A stretch of 64,000 nt of DNA from Malachius bipustulatus. Taxonomy: Eukaryota; Arthropoda; Insecta; Coleoptera; Melyridae. Both the position numbers and the translations under genes were made by a program. This document shows, in pieces, positions 23,991-37,547 of the stretch (position 1 is the first letter of the stretch; every line of letters starts with the position of its first letter). Under the pieces are notes generated by a model. It searched no databases, was not told the DNA's origin, and saw only the letters and a list, made by a program, of their open reading frames with translations. Where the stretch lies: NCBI GenBank assembly GCA_910589415.1, contig OU342634.1, positions 40,850,723-40,914,722 of the forward strand, read 5' to 3'.

Positions 23991-26900
23991 TTCTTACAAC
24001 TGTTGAGCAAATATTAAATGAGTATTTGTATTGCATGAGTACAATTTTAGCGGTACTGACCTTGTCAGTGTATTGACAAAATGGTAATTATTCTGTTATC
24101 AAAGGGGTCTCTTTAAGCCGCAACAGGGAGTATAGCATATCTTGGGTGATATGCTACAGCATTGGGTAAATCGGACCACGCTTGGGCAACACTGTTTTGC
24201 CACAGATAGAGCAAGAGTTTTGAATTGTTTTGAATATTATCTTAGACCACGTGGAGGTATCTTGATATATTATTTCGGCAATGGAGAAGTTCTCACTTTT
24301 GGACGATGATCGACTTCGGTAATGGAACTGTATGTGCACTTAGGTGATACAAACACGGTTACTAGAAAAGCCAAGTGAAAAATAAGGAAAAGTGCTGGTC
24401 AATATTTTCAAAACACTGTTGGGCGATACTCTTCTGCAATGTGAAGGTTGTTTTAGGTAGAAAGGATGCAGCAAAGAGTTGCAGCAACAGACAAAGTGAA
24501 AGAAAAGCATCTAACATTCAAGAAACCATTTCTTTCTGTCAATCATCTATTGGCACCACATCATTTTTCTTAATTCGGCCGTGAGAATAAGAATATTTCT
24601 TTAAGGGTGACAAAGCATTATTTATGTCCAAGATGTGATCCGTCGTTACTAATAATTCTGTTCCTGTGACCGTTGCATAATTCATATTCGGTACTAGATG
24701 AGACTTAATAACTGAGTACAAAATACGAATTATTATTTTTAATCTATCTCCAACCTGGCAACACAGCAATGGCTTCCTTGCAGTAAGTATAACACGGTGG
24801 ATTATCACGTCGCCGGATTAGTTCCCGAGTTAGCTGACCGGCCTTAGTCCTGGTTCGATCTCCCCAAACATTTTAGAGCGGTCAAACGGACCGTAAATGA
24901 GCAAGTTAACAATTTGCCTCATGCGAGGTTGTTGGAAGAAATCGATACCTCCCCTGAGCATACCATATTACTACGATTCGGCTATACCCGTGCAGATGCT
25001 GAAGTAATTTGTTTATCCTCTTATGATAAGTAATCATTTTACGATTGGATATGTATTATTGACATAATATATCTACAAGAGAATCTAGTAAACTTCTTTG
25101 ACTTTTGATTGACTTACCTACTTATTAATTTTGATCACAATCACAAATAAAGTTACGTTTCTGGAAGATAAAAACAACTCGGGTTCCAGCTTCAACTCCA
25201 ACTGACTGAGAGTATATTCAAGAATAAATATGCGTCGTGGTAAAGAATTCATTGCAGACAGTAATGAAGAATTCAGAAGCGCTGCCGCTACATAGACATA
25301 TGGTTGAAGATATAACGAAAAGCCTCAACTCTCCCCAGCTGAAGTGAGCTGTCCTGTTTCCTATTAACCGTGAGTAATACGAAGGAGTGACAGTAAAATT
25401 CGGCCATATATCTGCAAATAGCCCGCTCGGGTGTGCATACGATTTCCATACATGATGCGGTTTTCAGTAGCAGAACTTCCAACTTCCAACCGACGCAAAC
25501 ATCTGCATTTAGTTGCAGAAATTCAATCCTTGCTTGATTCAGTTGTAATTGGTAGTTTGTTGTACTTCGTCATGAATTTACTGGGTAAAATCAAGTCGTT
25601 GCTCAAGTCTGTTGTTTCATAAGCAAACAAACAGAGAAGGAGCTTAAGACTTATGAGTCTCTTTTTCTTATTTGTCCTGCTTCGTGTTTCTTTGTTCTTG
25701 TAACTAGGAGATTCGATTCACTTTAATAATAATAATTATTCGAGATTCTTGGAACTGAGTTGTAATTATAATGTGGAAGAGGATGTCAAATTTTCCTTAA
25801 TCTACATAGGAAATTGTGCTGAAATTCACCTGTGGTTCTACTGCTTTCGGATTAAATTTAAACCTGGATACATTAATGTTTTAATTCTCCAGATAAATAT
25901 TGACATTTTAAGTGTGTATAGTTTTGCAAGGAAAAACAGTTTTGATGATCATTTTGCACTCCGGAAAAAACAGGACCGTGGTATACTCAATTTGACTCAT
26001 TTTAGTTTCGACAAAATTTCGACATTGCCTAAGTCGTCAAAGTACAAATGCAGTAACATGGCTTTCTAAATGCAATTATTTAGTATTTAGAGGCGAGTAC
26101 TCGTTCTAAAAAATAATCATAGCTGAGAAAGAAAAATTCACACCCCCTTTTCATGAATCTTTCTCAGAAAAAAATTTTGAAAATCAATAATTAGGAAAAA
26201 TATTTCCAGGGCATTGGAGAATGCCCAAATTGGTTCAATATACATTGTCACCACCACTAATTTAATAGCCCTTTCTAAAAATTCTAGTTTTTTGATGATC
26301 CCTATAATACCTATTGTCAAACAACCAATAATATGATGCTAAAAGTTAATTACAGCGACAAGAAAATAATTTCCTAGACTCTCGGATCTTTTAAAAATTA
26401 TCCATAAAAGTATTTCCACGCACATTAAATTTGGGGTCAAATCTTATCATCAATAATTGATCTAAATTCAATAATATCTTTCATTTATTATTTATTAATC
26501 GCTATTACAAACACGTCCCCAAAACCAGAATCTAATGATAGCTCACGTGAATGTTTCAATGGTTGTGAAGTATTTTACTTTCAGGATCATGCACGCAATA
26601 TTAGTTTACCAGAACTGGGTAATATACATCGCGCTACGTGTGTGTGTATGTATGTGTCGTACTTCCATACACGTTTTGAATAAAATCGTTACAGTATGTC
26701 CGCAATTCCGGTGGGGTGAGCGCCATATTAACTCCTTATTGTTGTCATAAAGGTCAAGAATACTGCATATTGAACTCTTCTGTTCGGAGTGTTTTGATGA
26801 AACGGAATAATGAATATGAAGACAGGAAGGAATTGGTTCCGCTACAATATCATGATTGTTTGAACTCTACCGGGATAAATAGTTCCATTTCTCTCTGTTC

Positions 26901-27386
26901 TGGTTATTATTGTTGAACGTGGTTTTCTTGCTACGTCTACTTCAATACGTATTTAATATGCCACAGTAAAAATTGATCTGATCTGAAATAGTATCTCCAA
27001 AAAACGGCAAAAAAATACTTTGAAGACAGCATGGGCCCTAATATTTGAAGAAATTTGTGACGCTATTTCACTGGGCGGTCGGAGCTCCTACACGGACGGT
27101 TTCCTCGGGCGCCAGATTTTTGTTGGGGGTTTACTCTCTGGGGAAAAACTAAATATACACTCGCAGGTTTCTTATTTCCCAGTTACTCGTGTCACGTTGA
27201 GTGGCACGGTTGTCGTGCTCTTGTCCCGGGACAGCTCAATGGAGAACGACTTTTGATTGTGACCAGTAATAGGTTTTAGTAGTACCTAAGTTTAAGTATC
27301 CTTGCAACTTGACCCAAATTACGCTATTATCTGGTAAAGCGTTTTATGGAAATTTGGACAAAGGGTTGTTTGGGGTTTTATTAATT
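23991..27386. other. Gene-free stretch
   Basis: No gene is supported. Around 24840-24862 CCTTAGTCCTGGTTCGATCT contains a tRNA B-box-like word (GGTTCGATC) with a weak A-box upstream, perhaps a SINE head. Minus-strand frames at 24154-24339 and 24539-24808 have protein-like composition (for example C-S-I-C-G-K), possibly from an unidentified old transposon. A short palindrome with arms TAGCATATC and GATATGCTA lies around 24133-24154. Confidence 0.35.
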
Positions 27387-27640
27387 AATTACGTCCCTCA
27401 GGGCTCAATATTAGGGTTATATATATATATATTTTGTTGATGGTATGTCATACTTTTAATTCGCTCTGTAATAATCATAAGTAGATTCGATTCTAAAAAG
27501 TTTTATGCTAAAGATGTCGGTGGATATATTATCGGTTTTAACATTGAATATATAGTTGGTAATTGGAGAATTGTTTTGACACCAATTGATTTGCAGTCTC
27601 ACCATTATATAATGAACAAAAGCTCAAATCACTCATTTGT
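27387..27640 (+). pseudogene. Small decayed LINE reverse transcriptase fragment
   Basis: In one frame from 27390 the plus strand reads Y-V-P-Q-G-S-I-L-G, the conserved RT block. After one stop codon it continues in the same frame with F-Y-A-K-D-V-G-G-Y, a mutated YADD box. It is far too short and mutated to function. Confidence 0.6.
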
Positions 27641-30600
27641 TTGTATTAAAAATTGAAGCTTTTCGTGCCGTGGTGAAACGCCGATCCACCGCAAATACAG
27701 TGGAGGTATTAAAGGGTCGCTTTCAGTCGTTGCAAAATTCTATGCTAGAGGGTTTAATAACCGAATCTAAAATGCTAATATTGGCTTGCGGTCAACAATA
27801 GGGACGTTTTATGTTATTGTTTGGTCGCATAAGCCTGTTTATCTATTCGGAGCTCATATTAGCATTGTCAAAACAGAATTTACCTCTCATTTGGTCGACT
27901 GAATTAAGTAGTGCCAGCGAGAGTCATAGTCGATAAACCGTTGGACAAGGTGGGGATTAGTGATGCTTTACTATGAGGGTTCTGCTTGTTGTATGGATTA
28001 GATTTATTTCACTGCCTGAAACATGCTGTTTACATACCTACACACATTTATTATTAAGACCGTTTGGGTAAAATTTTCACTCCACCTCGTTAAAAGCTTC
28101 TGATATGAGCTCGAGCGGTGTGAATTTGGAATGGAATATAATTACAAAGACCCTCTGGAATGAGTCCTCGAGGAGACCTCACGTGTAGCTTCTAAGAGAG
28201 CATCCCGGTCGACGCATCCTTCCGTGTCATTGTGCTCCCCTTTTGGATGCCGCTGAGTTGTGCCCGGACGACTTCCTTTGGCAGCCGCCTCCGCGAACGC
28301 TACTTACACATTCAGCCGAGGTCCGAGCGTTATCGCAAAGCCTCGGCTAACAATTTAATACACTTTATGCGCCCCATTTCACCCCGTGTAGCGCGATGTT
28401 ATCTAACCCCCCGACCTGCTTGTACTGCCGATACACTGAGGAGCTTATTTAGTGCGGGGCAGTTTTATTTATCGACTATCGGTCTGCTTTTTAGCTCGAC
28501 GAGCATCGGTGGGAAGTTGAGAAAAAGCGGTTTATGAGGGCTTGACTGGATGTTCTAAATGAAAGTTAAATCGGACGGATTTCGGGAGTTTCAATAATAC
28601 AACATCAGCCTCACTTGGCCAATATTACGTTACCTGAAGTAGAGAATAAACTCACAGTTATTTTGTCTGACGAATTCAGACGATGTCTCATAATAATTTT
28701 CCACTGGTACGTTAATAAAAGAATTTTATAAAATAAAATAAGTTACCCTATTTTGAAGCAAAACAAGTATCACTTTCATCAAAATCCAACATACTAAACG
28801 CGTGGATTGAAATGCAAATAGTCACTCTGTAATGAAACCACGCAACACTACCCGAGATACTTGAATCAAACAATCATTGATGCTTCAGACTTCACAGCGG
28901 AAAACAGAACTTCGCACTTCTGTACGAGCTTATTTGGGAATGTAACGCTTCGTGTAGCGAACTAAACGTACTCTCGTACGAGAATTAATCATGATTCAAC
29001 CGGAAATGATATCTAGCATTACTTCTCATAATTTTGACTGCCAGGATTTGGTTGCATATGTAGCAATTAGATGTTAGATTAGCAAGTAGTTCTTCCTTAC
29101 GTTATAAAGATTTGTACATACTGGCAATATGGCACTGAAGATCTAGTTTCAGATTAATTTATCGCAAAATTTGAGAAAAAAATACAAACGCAAAGCTTGA
29201 AATTATGAAAAGTAAACAGTTTTTCATAAAATATCCAAGGAATAATATTTGGATCGATATCGCTCCCTTAGAGTAAATGCTACTGATACGATATTATTCT
29301 ACACTTCTGAATCTTAGCAGTGTAAGCACCTATATGCACACTCAGGAATGTAGGTATATAATAGCCACAAACGCCCAACAAACTGAAATAACAAAAAGAA
29401 GGATTTTACTGGCAGTTCTGCTTTCTGGTTGATGCATTAAAGTTTTTTGCTAACCCTGTATTTATATATCATATACTATAATACAGAATGTAGATGTAGC
29501 GCATGTATATATACCTATACATATATCGGTGTCTGTCTATATATCCTTGCAGAGAAGGAATTTCACTACACGACAAAGGCATTAAATAATGAATCCAAAC
29601 AATAGCGTTCGTTTCTTTAGCAGTCTATTGTTTTCCAGCCCCATCGATCTTTGCCCAACTGGTGAAGAATTTTGGGTAGAGTAGGGTTCCACTTTCATTT
29701 ATTAACCTGTTAGCTTTATGTTCCTGCAGCAGGCTATTTATTACTCTTAAATTAAGGACATTACTGTTAAGTGTGTGCGTTTGTCTATGCGCAGTGGCAG
29801 TAATCTTCATAAATAACAAACCGTTTGTGTTTCCGATCCCCTTTCTCTTTCAAAATAAGTCCCGGTCGTTCACGCACAGACCGAGATTCTTATTATTCGA
29901 TTCCGAAAATAAAATCCGGAATCAGGGAGGATGACGAGACAGATGACGGTAAAACATCCACCTCGACACCCGAACCCGCATCATTCTCCCGAAACTGCCG
30001 GGTACATAACAACCCGCAACATACAATTCCTAATTGCGGCACTCTATCCCACCTGGTCGGCATTAAATAGCAGCTGAGCCGGGATCGCGCGCTAGTCCTG
30101 CGACAGGATAATGGCTTGTCAGGGGAGGCTTCCTGGTCCCGGCAGGACGAGGAGAGATTATCCTCCAGCGGGGATTAAACCGGCCTAATTACGCGGGCGA
30201 CCCGGCCTTGGTTGTCAAATCCGCGACGTCGGCGGGATCTTTATGCCAAAGGATCAGGAGAGTCTTACTTTGGCGTGTCTGCACCAGACTACCAATCTGG
30301 CTTTATTATTCTTAATCTGCCAGACATTCAGATTACTCGCATCAATCTTTCTATTCAAACTTTGGGGACGGTATACTTCATTTCGGTCTGAAAAAACTAA
30401 AACTTGTGTATATAGGTAAATTGGTGAGATGCTTGATGAATTGGTCAATAGAGCAGAAATCATAAATATATCTTCAGAACGGCGATCTCTGAGATGGAAC
30501 CGATTTTGATTGTGAAATCCGCGTATTGTCGATTTAGCTTTGGGACAAATTTTCATAAAAACTTGAGAAAAAATATTTCAAATCGAAATTTTTCAATGTG

Positions 30601-31801
30601 AGAAATCATAGAAACAACTCGGGCGGAAGATCTTAGGAAGTCAAAACTTTGGGACTATGGTATCAAGGAAGATTCACAGAAAAAAATTCGGCTTTAATTA
30701 CAGCAAAACAATATTTTACATTAGACACATTAGTGGCTTTTGCAAGGGAGAAATTGGAATTTGAGGAGGGAAGAACTCTATAAAGAATCTTGAAAACAAT
30801 AATTAGGTATAATATGAGAAATACATTTCGGAAGTTAGATCGTCATTGTGTGACCGATAAAACTAAACAGTCCGTTAGCGACAATACTTTGAGAGAAAAT
30901 GACCATGAGGTTCTTAGACCACCCCCATACCACTGTCAATATAAGCCTATTGAGATGACCTGTGGGTTTTATAAGAACTATTATTACAAACACATAAAGT
31001 CTCTGTGACCATCTAAAGACAACATAACGAGGTATGGCAAAACGAAACTCGAATATGTGGAGGAATTTCTGCAGACATATACGGTACGATTGGACAAAAC
31101 ACATGCGAAACACGAGTATAGATAACACTCTATACTTTTATCATATATCTCTTGTGGGAAGCAGTTCAGAAACTTCAGACGAAAGCATGGAAGAATAAAT
31201 CTTTTTAGGGTTAATTTATCATATACATATAATTTCACTTGTATATTTCAATGCCTAATAATGTAGCTCAATTTGGATTAATGATAGCGCTCATACCTTT
31301 AAAATGGATTCTGATTTAAACACTACCATGCGGTACATTATACCACCAAAAATCAGAAATCAAACGGCGGCTAACTGATAACTCGAGAAATACACAAGAA
31401 CTCCAAAATCCTCCAAATACAAGATTGAAATCATGGAATCCATTTTAGCAACGAAATCATATCTTTTGATAGGATTGCAGAGTTCAAGATGATCTTGTCC
31501 AAGATCCAATAATGGAAATTCCTGATGGATTCGACCTGCCAAGAAAGCTCTGGTGTAATATAAACCACTTCACTAAGAACTATGATGGTGCCATGAACGC
31601 TGTAACTCAATACTTAATGTTACTTAACAATAGTCCAGTTTTTCTGTTTTTTTTTTGTCCCTTTGGCAACATTGCTTTATTCTGAGGATGAAAATATCAA
31701 AAACACACATAACCTAGAATAATAACACCTATCAGTGCTCTGTCAAATGTATGATACTCGGTTGATCATCCTCATAATCCATAGCCAACTTGATCCGAAT
31801 A
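27641..31801. other. Gene-free stretch with two GC-rich islands
   Basis: Two islands stand out: 28190-28540 and 29880-30250, both G+C-rich with many CpG-containing words (for example GGCGGGATC and CGACGTCGG near 30230). I find no spliceable frame in them. They could be enhancers, a distal promoter, or non-coding exons of an unseen gene. The rest is AT-rich, including short TATA-type runs at 27418-27432 and 29460-29530. Confidence 0.35.
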
Positions 31802-32796
31802 CAGGGTGCACCATGTATCCTTCTCTATATTGCTATCTCCTGAACGCTAAGAGATACAGGGTCGGTTAAATTAGAGAAAAGATGCGCAGTTTTGTGGCCA
31901 TCTCGAATTCGTCAAAACATGCAAGATATCTGTGACCGTTCCTTAAATATCCTGAAAAAACAGAAAAATCGAGATTTCTTATTTTCCTCATATCTTTTTT
32001 CTTATTGGAAATTAATAAATAATTTTTTGTAGGCTTACATAAGCCGTTAAGAACTATCCATCTGACATTTCAAAAATTTTCAAGGGCTACTAGATCCAAG
32101 AGTTTTCACAGTCAACTTTCGTTTTTCTTATGGCCGCCATATTATTTTTTTATGTCGTTCGATATGAAAAAAATAATGGAAACCAAAAATTAATAAACTT
32201 AAAAAAAGATTTTTTTTTAATTTTTATTCTTCTTTTTTCAAAGAAAAGCCTAATAAAAAATCGTCGAAAAACGTCAACATTTGTAAAATAAGCCAAAATA
32301 GTGCTTGCCTTATGGTTTTTAATTTATCTATGAAATTCGGTCTTAAAAGTTGTCTTTTTTGTAAAGAAAAAAGAAGAATAAAAAATTTTTTAATTTATTT
32401 TTTGAAGTTTAACAATTTTTTGTTTTTATGATTTTTTTATACCGAACAACATAAAAAAACAATATGGTGGCCATAAGAAAAACTAAATATGAAAATCCTG
32501 GGATCTAGTCGGCTTTGAAAATTTTTGAAATGTCAGATGGGTAGCTCTTGCCGACTTATGTATGCCCACAAAAAATTATTCATTAATCTCCAATAATAAA
32601 AAAGATATGGCAAAAATAAGAAATCTCGATTTTTCAGTTTTTTTCAGGATATTTCAGGAACGGTCACAGATGTTTTGTATGGCTTGACTGATTCGAGATG
32701 GCCACAAAATTGCGCTTCTTTGGACTTGTTTAACCGACCCTGTATCTGTTAGCGTTAATAGATAGCAATATAGAGAAGGATACATGGTGCACCCTG
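31802..32796. mobile_element. Large foldback element with TA-CAGGGTGCACC ends
   Basis: The arms of about 430-480 bases mirror each other: CAGGGTGCACCATGTATC at the left and GATACATGGTGCACCCTG at the right. TA flanks both ends (31800-31801, 32797-32798). Internal words such as GGTCGGTTAAAT/GTTTAACCGACC and AAATCGAGATTTC/GAAATCTCGATTT are paired symmetrically. No ORF. Related fragments lie at about 470-512 and 57850-58200. Confidence 0.9.
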
Positions 32797-34539
32797 TAGA
32801 GTTGGAATACACTATTATAGGTTTTTAGAGATAATTTTCTTCTCGAAACTGGTAGTTAAATTTTTGAATTACCTTAGATAATTTCAATTCATCTAAAAGT
32901 TATAAATGTACAGAAGTGCTGAATTTGGACATTATTTACCTATAAAACCCATCATCAGAGCTGAAAATATAATTGAAAATATTAATTAAACGCCAAATCA
33001 TAATTTTTGAGCAAATTTGTCTCACGTTTTTTGTTACTTCGAGATTTTTCAACTCGCTCTTTCTTGTTTGTGAGAATATGCATTTTATGCAATTTAGACA
33101 AATTCATAAATTTTTCATAATTAAAAAAAAATAATATATGCTTTCTGAAGTATAGGTATTCTAAATAGACAGAAACTTCAACTGTCATTTTACGTCAATT
33201 AGCCTCAAAGTTCTTCGATCAGCTCTTTCCATTTTTATTATAAATCTAGTCTAAACATTTTTACAGCCACTACTTACCTTGACATCTCAATTATTATTGT
33301 GTTAAGTAAGTCTTGGAATGAAATTGGTTTTATTAGTGGATGGTCGACGTTCTTTTGAAAATGTTTTAAAGAAAATATCTGCAACAAAAGTTGTTTTTTT
33401 TCAAGAAATAGCGTCGAAAGAATTCTATTGCGTAAATCGTATTATCGTTCCCCCTTCGAATATCAGCAGTCAGTTAAAATCATCGGCCTTAGATTACCAA
33501 CCAATATCCCCAACTGATCCGAAGACAACGAAATTTTAAACTGTTTCCTACTTCACAGACAAATCAAGCCTGGTTTTTAAATTTATTATTCCCCCGTGCA
33601 GGATAACAAATGATGGTGCAAAAATGAGACTATCCTCATTTGTTTTCGTCATTATAATAAAACAGGTCGAATTTACGTTTTTGCTCCGGATCGCGAAAGC
33701 GGATCTTCAAAACGCGAACGAGAATCATGATCGTTATAAAGGTAGGATATAACCTGATAAGAAACGATTATAGCAGCCGTACCACTAATACGGGGTTAAA
33801 AAGAAGACACGTTTGACTATGATAAATGGCAGGTTTTCTCTGCAATTCTGTAATCTATCATACTCGTCTAAACTATATCATTTAAAATAAAATCTTGGAA
33901 GGTTTATTTCTTGGTTCTATTTGGACAACTTTCCATGTACAATTCGTAAAATAGCAAGGTCAACAAACAACTTTTTTGAAACGCTGGAGCTTGAAGAGGA
34001 TGAAAAAAACAATGATGAGTAAGCTAATAAATAATAAAGTAATGGTTTAATTTTATAACACAACCAGTTTCAAAAAACAATAATGTTACAAGTATCAATC
34101 GTGAATCGAACAGCGAATAGTTTTTTGATGCCATTGAAGATAGCCCAATTCAAGAACAACTCTGTAGAAAGTTAATAATTTTCCGCTGCCAGATTCTTGA
34201 GATCATGGTTGTGACGAGGGTTGTTAGAGTAACTTGACAGTTATTCTTGGGCCCTAGAAAAAGTGAGTAGCGATCTGTAGAAGCTCGTCATTTTTTGAAA
34301 CAAGAGGTGATGAAAGCTATCAATGAGAATGCAAATTTCCTCATCATAGAAGTTCACTATTTCTCGAAACAAGAATCTTAATTTAGAATTTACCGCAACA
34401 AACGGTTATCTTTCCATGCTTTCAGGAAAATCGAGTGCTTCTAAGAAAAACATGCTCTGCAAGTAATTAGTGCATCATTTTCTATGTTATATGTAAACTG
34501 ATCGACTGTCCTTCTCTTCTTCCCAAGATACAATTGCAT
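32797..34539. other. Gene-free stretch
   Basis: AT-rich, with no recognisable gene or repeat up to the LINE. Confidence 0.4.
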
Positions 34540-36434
34540 AGACAAACGCTGTCGGTTGGGATAAGATCTCGATTGAAATGATTATGATGTGTTGTCCTTA
34601 TGTGCTTAAGTATCTGATGCACCTGATTAACTGCTGCTTGACGGATGCCTATGTTCCTCTGGCATGGAAGAGAGCAACCGTTGTTCCTATACCTAAGGTT
34701 TCCGCTCCAACTGAACTCAATCATTTTCGCTCTATTAGTGTGTTGCCGGTGCTGTCGAAGGTTCTCGAAAGAATAATGCACGATCAATTGAAAGAATTTG
34801 TAAAGAGGAATGCAGTGTTGCCTGATATTCAGTTCGGTTTTAGGCATAATCATAGTTGCACAACTGCTTTAATGGCAGTCACTGATGATATATTGAAGGC
34901 AACTGATGATGGCTTATTGACTGTACTTGTCTTGTTGGACTTTTCGAGAGCCTTTGATACGGTGCGTTGTGGCGTGCTTATGCGGGTTTTGAAAAAAATA
35001 GGCCTCTCTGCGGATTCCATAAGGTTGATGCAAAGTTATCTCTCCGATAGATGTCAGAGTGTGAAGGTGGGTTCGTGTGAGTCGGAGCTGGGTAAGATTT
35101 CTGCTGGTGTTCCACAGGGTTCAATTCTAGGACCATTGTTATTCACAATTTATACGAGCTGTTTCCCTCGATGCATAAAATATTGTAAGATGATCATGTA
35201 TGCTGACGATACCCAGCTGTATTATTCATTCAAACCAGACGATGTTTTACAGGCTGTTGCTGGCATTAATGAGAGGATCTCTTGGGCATATATGAGCACG
35301 CTAGAAGCCTTTGCTTGACTCTCAATCCTTCCAAGTCTCAGAGTATTATTTTTGGTAGACAAGTAATGTGTGATCGTTTCGAGCAGTTGGTTAAGCTAGC
35401 AATTGATGGGGTTGAAATACCTGTTGTTAATACTGTACGGAATCTAGGATTACAGATGGACAACACCTTCCGATATAAAGATCATGTTTCTAAATGTTTG
35501 TCGAAAGCCTATGGATCATTGAAGCAGTTGTATAGACAGCGGAAGTGTTTGCCTAAGGAAATTAAAATAACTCTCTGTGAATCACTTGTGCTATCGAAGG
35601 TTAATTATTGCTCTCAAGTTTATTCAGCTTCTCTCGACGGTGAGACGTGTTATAAAATACAGAGACTGCAGAATTCATGCTTACGCTTTATTTTCGGTAT
35701 TAGAAAATATGCACATATTTCCCATAAATTGAAAGAAGTTCAATGGTTGAACATAAAAAATAGATACAAGCTGCAGGCTCTTAGTCTTTTCCACTCAATT
35801 ATTCTTTTCAGAACCCCGGCCTATTTGTATAGGAAAATCACTTTCCGTACCGATGTTCACAACATAAATATCAGAAGGAAACATCTGATCACACCTCCTG
35901 TTCATAGGCTTTCTTTATATGAACGCTCTTTCACCTACTGTGTTAGTAAGTTATATAATGACCTACCAGACGAATTTAAAACAATAGCGAACATCAACAG
36001 GTTTAAGAGGAGGGTTTTTGATTTGTTGTTTCGGGTCCAATGAGTGACTAGGATAACTGTTTTTCTCTTGTTTTTTTTTCTTTCTTTTTCTTTTTTATTT
36101 TTTCTTTTCTTCTTCTTTTATTCTTCCTTTACCTTTTCGTTCTTATTTCTCTCTTTTCTTTTCTTTGCTTCTTTCTCTTTTGCTTGACAAACATGCTCAC
36201 TGGGCGCTGTAACGTGTTTATAGTGTATATATAACCAGGGTTTAAGTGGAAGAGCAGTGTCCGCTGATTATGTCAGTAGCATGCTGAACTTCGCCCTGAG
36301 GTTGAGACTAGATGCGTCTTCGTTTTTCTCTCAGCATATCTTTATGTAAATAGATTATGGATAGAGATGTAATTCTGTCTCAATAAAGACTGTTATTATT
36401 ATTCTTATTATTATTATTATTATTATTATTATTA
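34540..36434 (+). pseudogene. 5'-truncated LINE (reverse transcriptase ORF2 with a frameshift)
   Basis: Two overlapping frames (34578-35318 and 35282-36043) together give a nearly complete RT domain. Motifs in order: P-I-P-K, F-R-S-I-S-V-L, G-F-R-H-N-H-S-C, F-D-T-V, G-V-P-Q-G-S-I-L-G-P, then Y-A-D-D-T (about 35199-35213). The C-terminal part includes L-N-P-S-K-S-Q and L-G-L-Q-M-D. The frame break is at about 35292-35297, where a TATATG word seems to have gained two bases or lost one, after W-A-Y and before E-H-A. A T/C-rich 3' region (36060-36180), AATAAAGAC and an (ATT)n tail (36388-36434) close the element. The endonuclease and ORF1 are absent. Best preserved LINE in the window. Confidence 0.9.
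36388..36434. repeat. (ATT)n tail of the LINE
   Basis: A near-perfect trinucleotide run directly follows AATAAAGACTG at the 3' end of the LINE. Several non-LTR clades end in simple repeats like this instead of poly(A). Confidence 0.85.
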
Positions 36435-36511
36435 GACCAAATCGTGAAACCCGTTCTAGCGATTTATTCCATGACCAGTACTATAATGCACCGATATGAG
36501 AAGGAACTCAC

Positions 36512-37547
36512 CTGTAATTGCTGCCGTATACGCGTATTCAGTACGCTTAGTTGCTGGAGGATGATTTGTTGGAAATTCCTATCAGGAAATTTAAGGAAAT
36601 CATAAAGAGCGTACCAGTGTGATAATTTCCTTCTATGAAGGTACTTCATATGTTTGTTTCTCGCACATTCTGCTTTCCGAATTCTCTAATTCATATATTT
36701 TTCTGATTAAGACTGTTTTAACTGTTTAACAATTATTATTCTGTTTTGCTCTTGCACGCCGGACCTTTCATCCTGATGTATCTCAAAAAACATATAAGGA
36801 AATAATCGCAGATCCAAGAATTGAGCCCTGAGGGACACCATAAATAGCAAATAAATTGCTTTCCAAGTCATTATTTATCTCAGTAAGTTCAAATTTGATG
36901 CCAATGTGTATTTATATTCACGTTTTGATTTTTTGTTATATAAATATGGGCTACAAGTAACAATAAAAAACGTATAGCGAACAGGAACAAGAAGATTCCT
37001 GATAAAATTAATAATAAGTAGTTAGTGAAAAAAGCGCACGCTTACTTTCGTATCCGGAAGTATATTCCCGTTCAGTTGGAACCAATTATATACCGCAACC
37101 AAATTCTGGAAGCAAGGAAATTTTTCCCGATCAGAAATATCACCAACAGTCTAAAAAGTCGTGGTGAAGAGGGTACAAGAAGTTAATCTTAAAATAAACT
37201 GAGACTCGTTTGGGCGAGGTTAATACGTGGGTCTTATATCAAGTGGAATCATTTACTCTTCACTGTAACGAAAATAACGAGCAAAAATTGAGCAACATGT
37301 TTTATGTAGTTTCACCGGAAAATAATCAAGCGTGATAAGCGGCATTAAAGAAAAAGTATATTGCTTGAACTTCCAAATTCTGAATTCGTACAGCGGGTAA
37401 AAACGGATGGGTAAGAAACATGAAGTGCGTCTTAATGTTACCTCCTGTAGTTCTTGCTTGTTTGGACAAAATGTCTCTAAATGAGGCCGCCGCCTCTTCA
37501 GCTTGAAGTGGCAGTAGGCCAGCCAAGTCGCCGTCTTCAGTCATCAT
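36512..37547 (-). CDS. Possible first two coding exons of an unidentified gene
   Basis: On the minus strand an ATG-ATG start at 37547 opens 35 codons beginning M-M-T-E-D-G-D-L-A-G-L-L-P-L-Q. They are rich in Glu and Ala and unlike the surrounding AT-rich frames. They end at a donor GGAG|GTAACA (37442). A second exon-like block, CCTCCAG|...|ACAG|GTGAGT (36553-36512, 42 bases), joins in frame and keeps phase 1. Its peptide runs A-T-K-R-T-E-Y-A-Y-T-A-A-I-T-G. An earlier acceptor, CTGATAG, is possible but puts a stop in frame. The gene would continue left, beyond the LINE. I do not recognise the protein. Confidence 0.3.

Noticed and set aside
25749..26069. 106-codon plus-strand frame
   Set aside because: No domain, start context or splice support; composition is that of AT-rich random DNA.
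34482..34853. 123-codon minus-strand frame
   Set aside because: It is antisense to the LINE reverse transcriptase, whose motifs on the plus strand are unmistakable.
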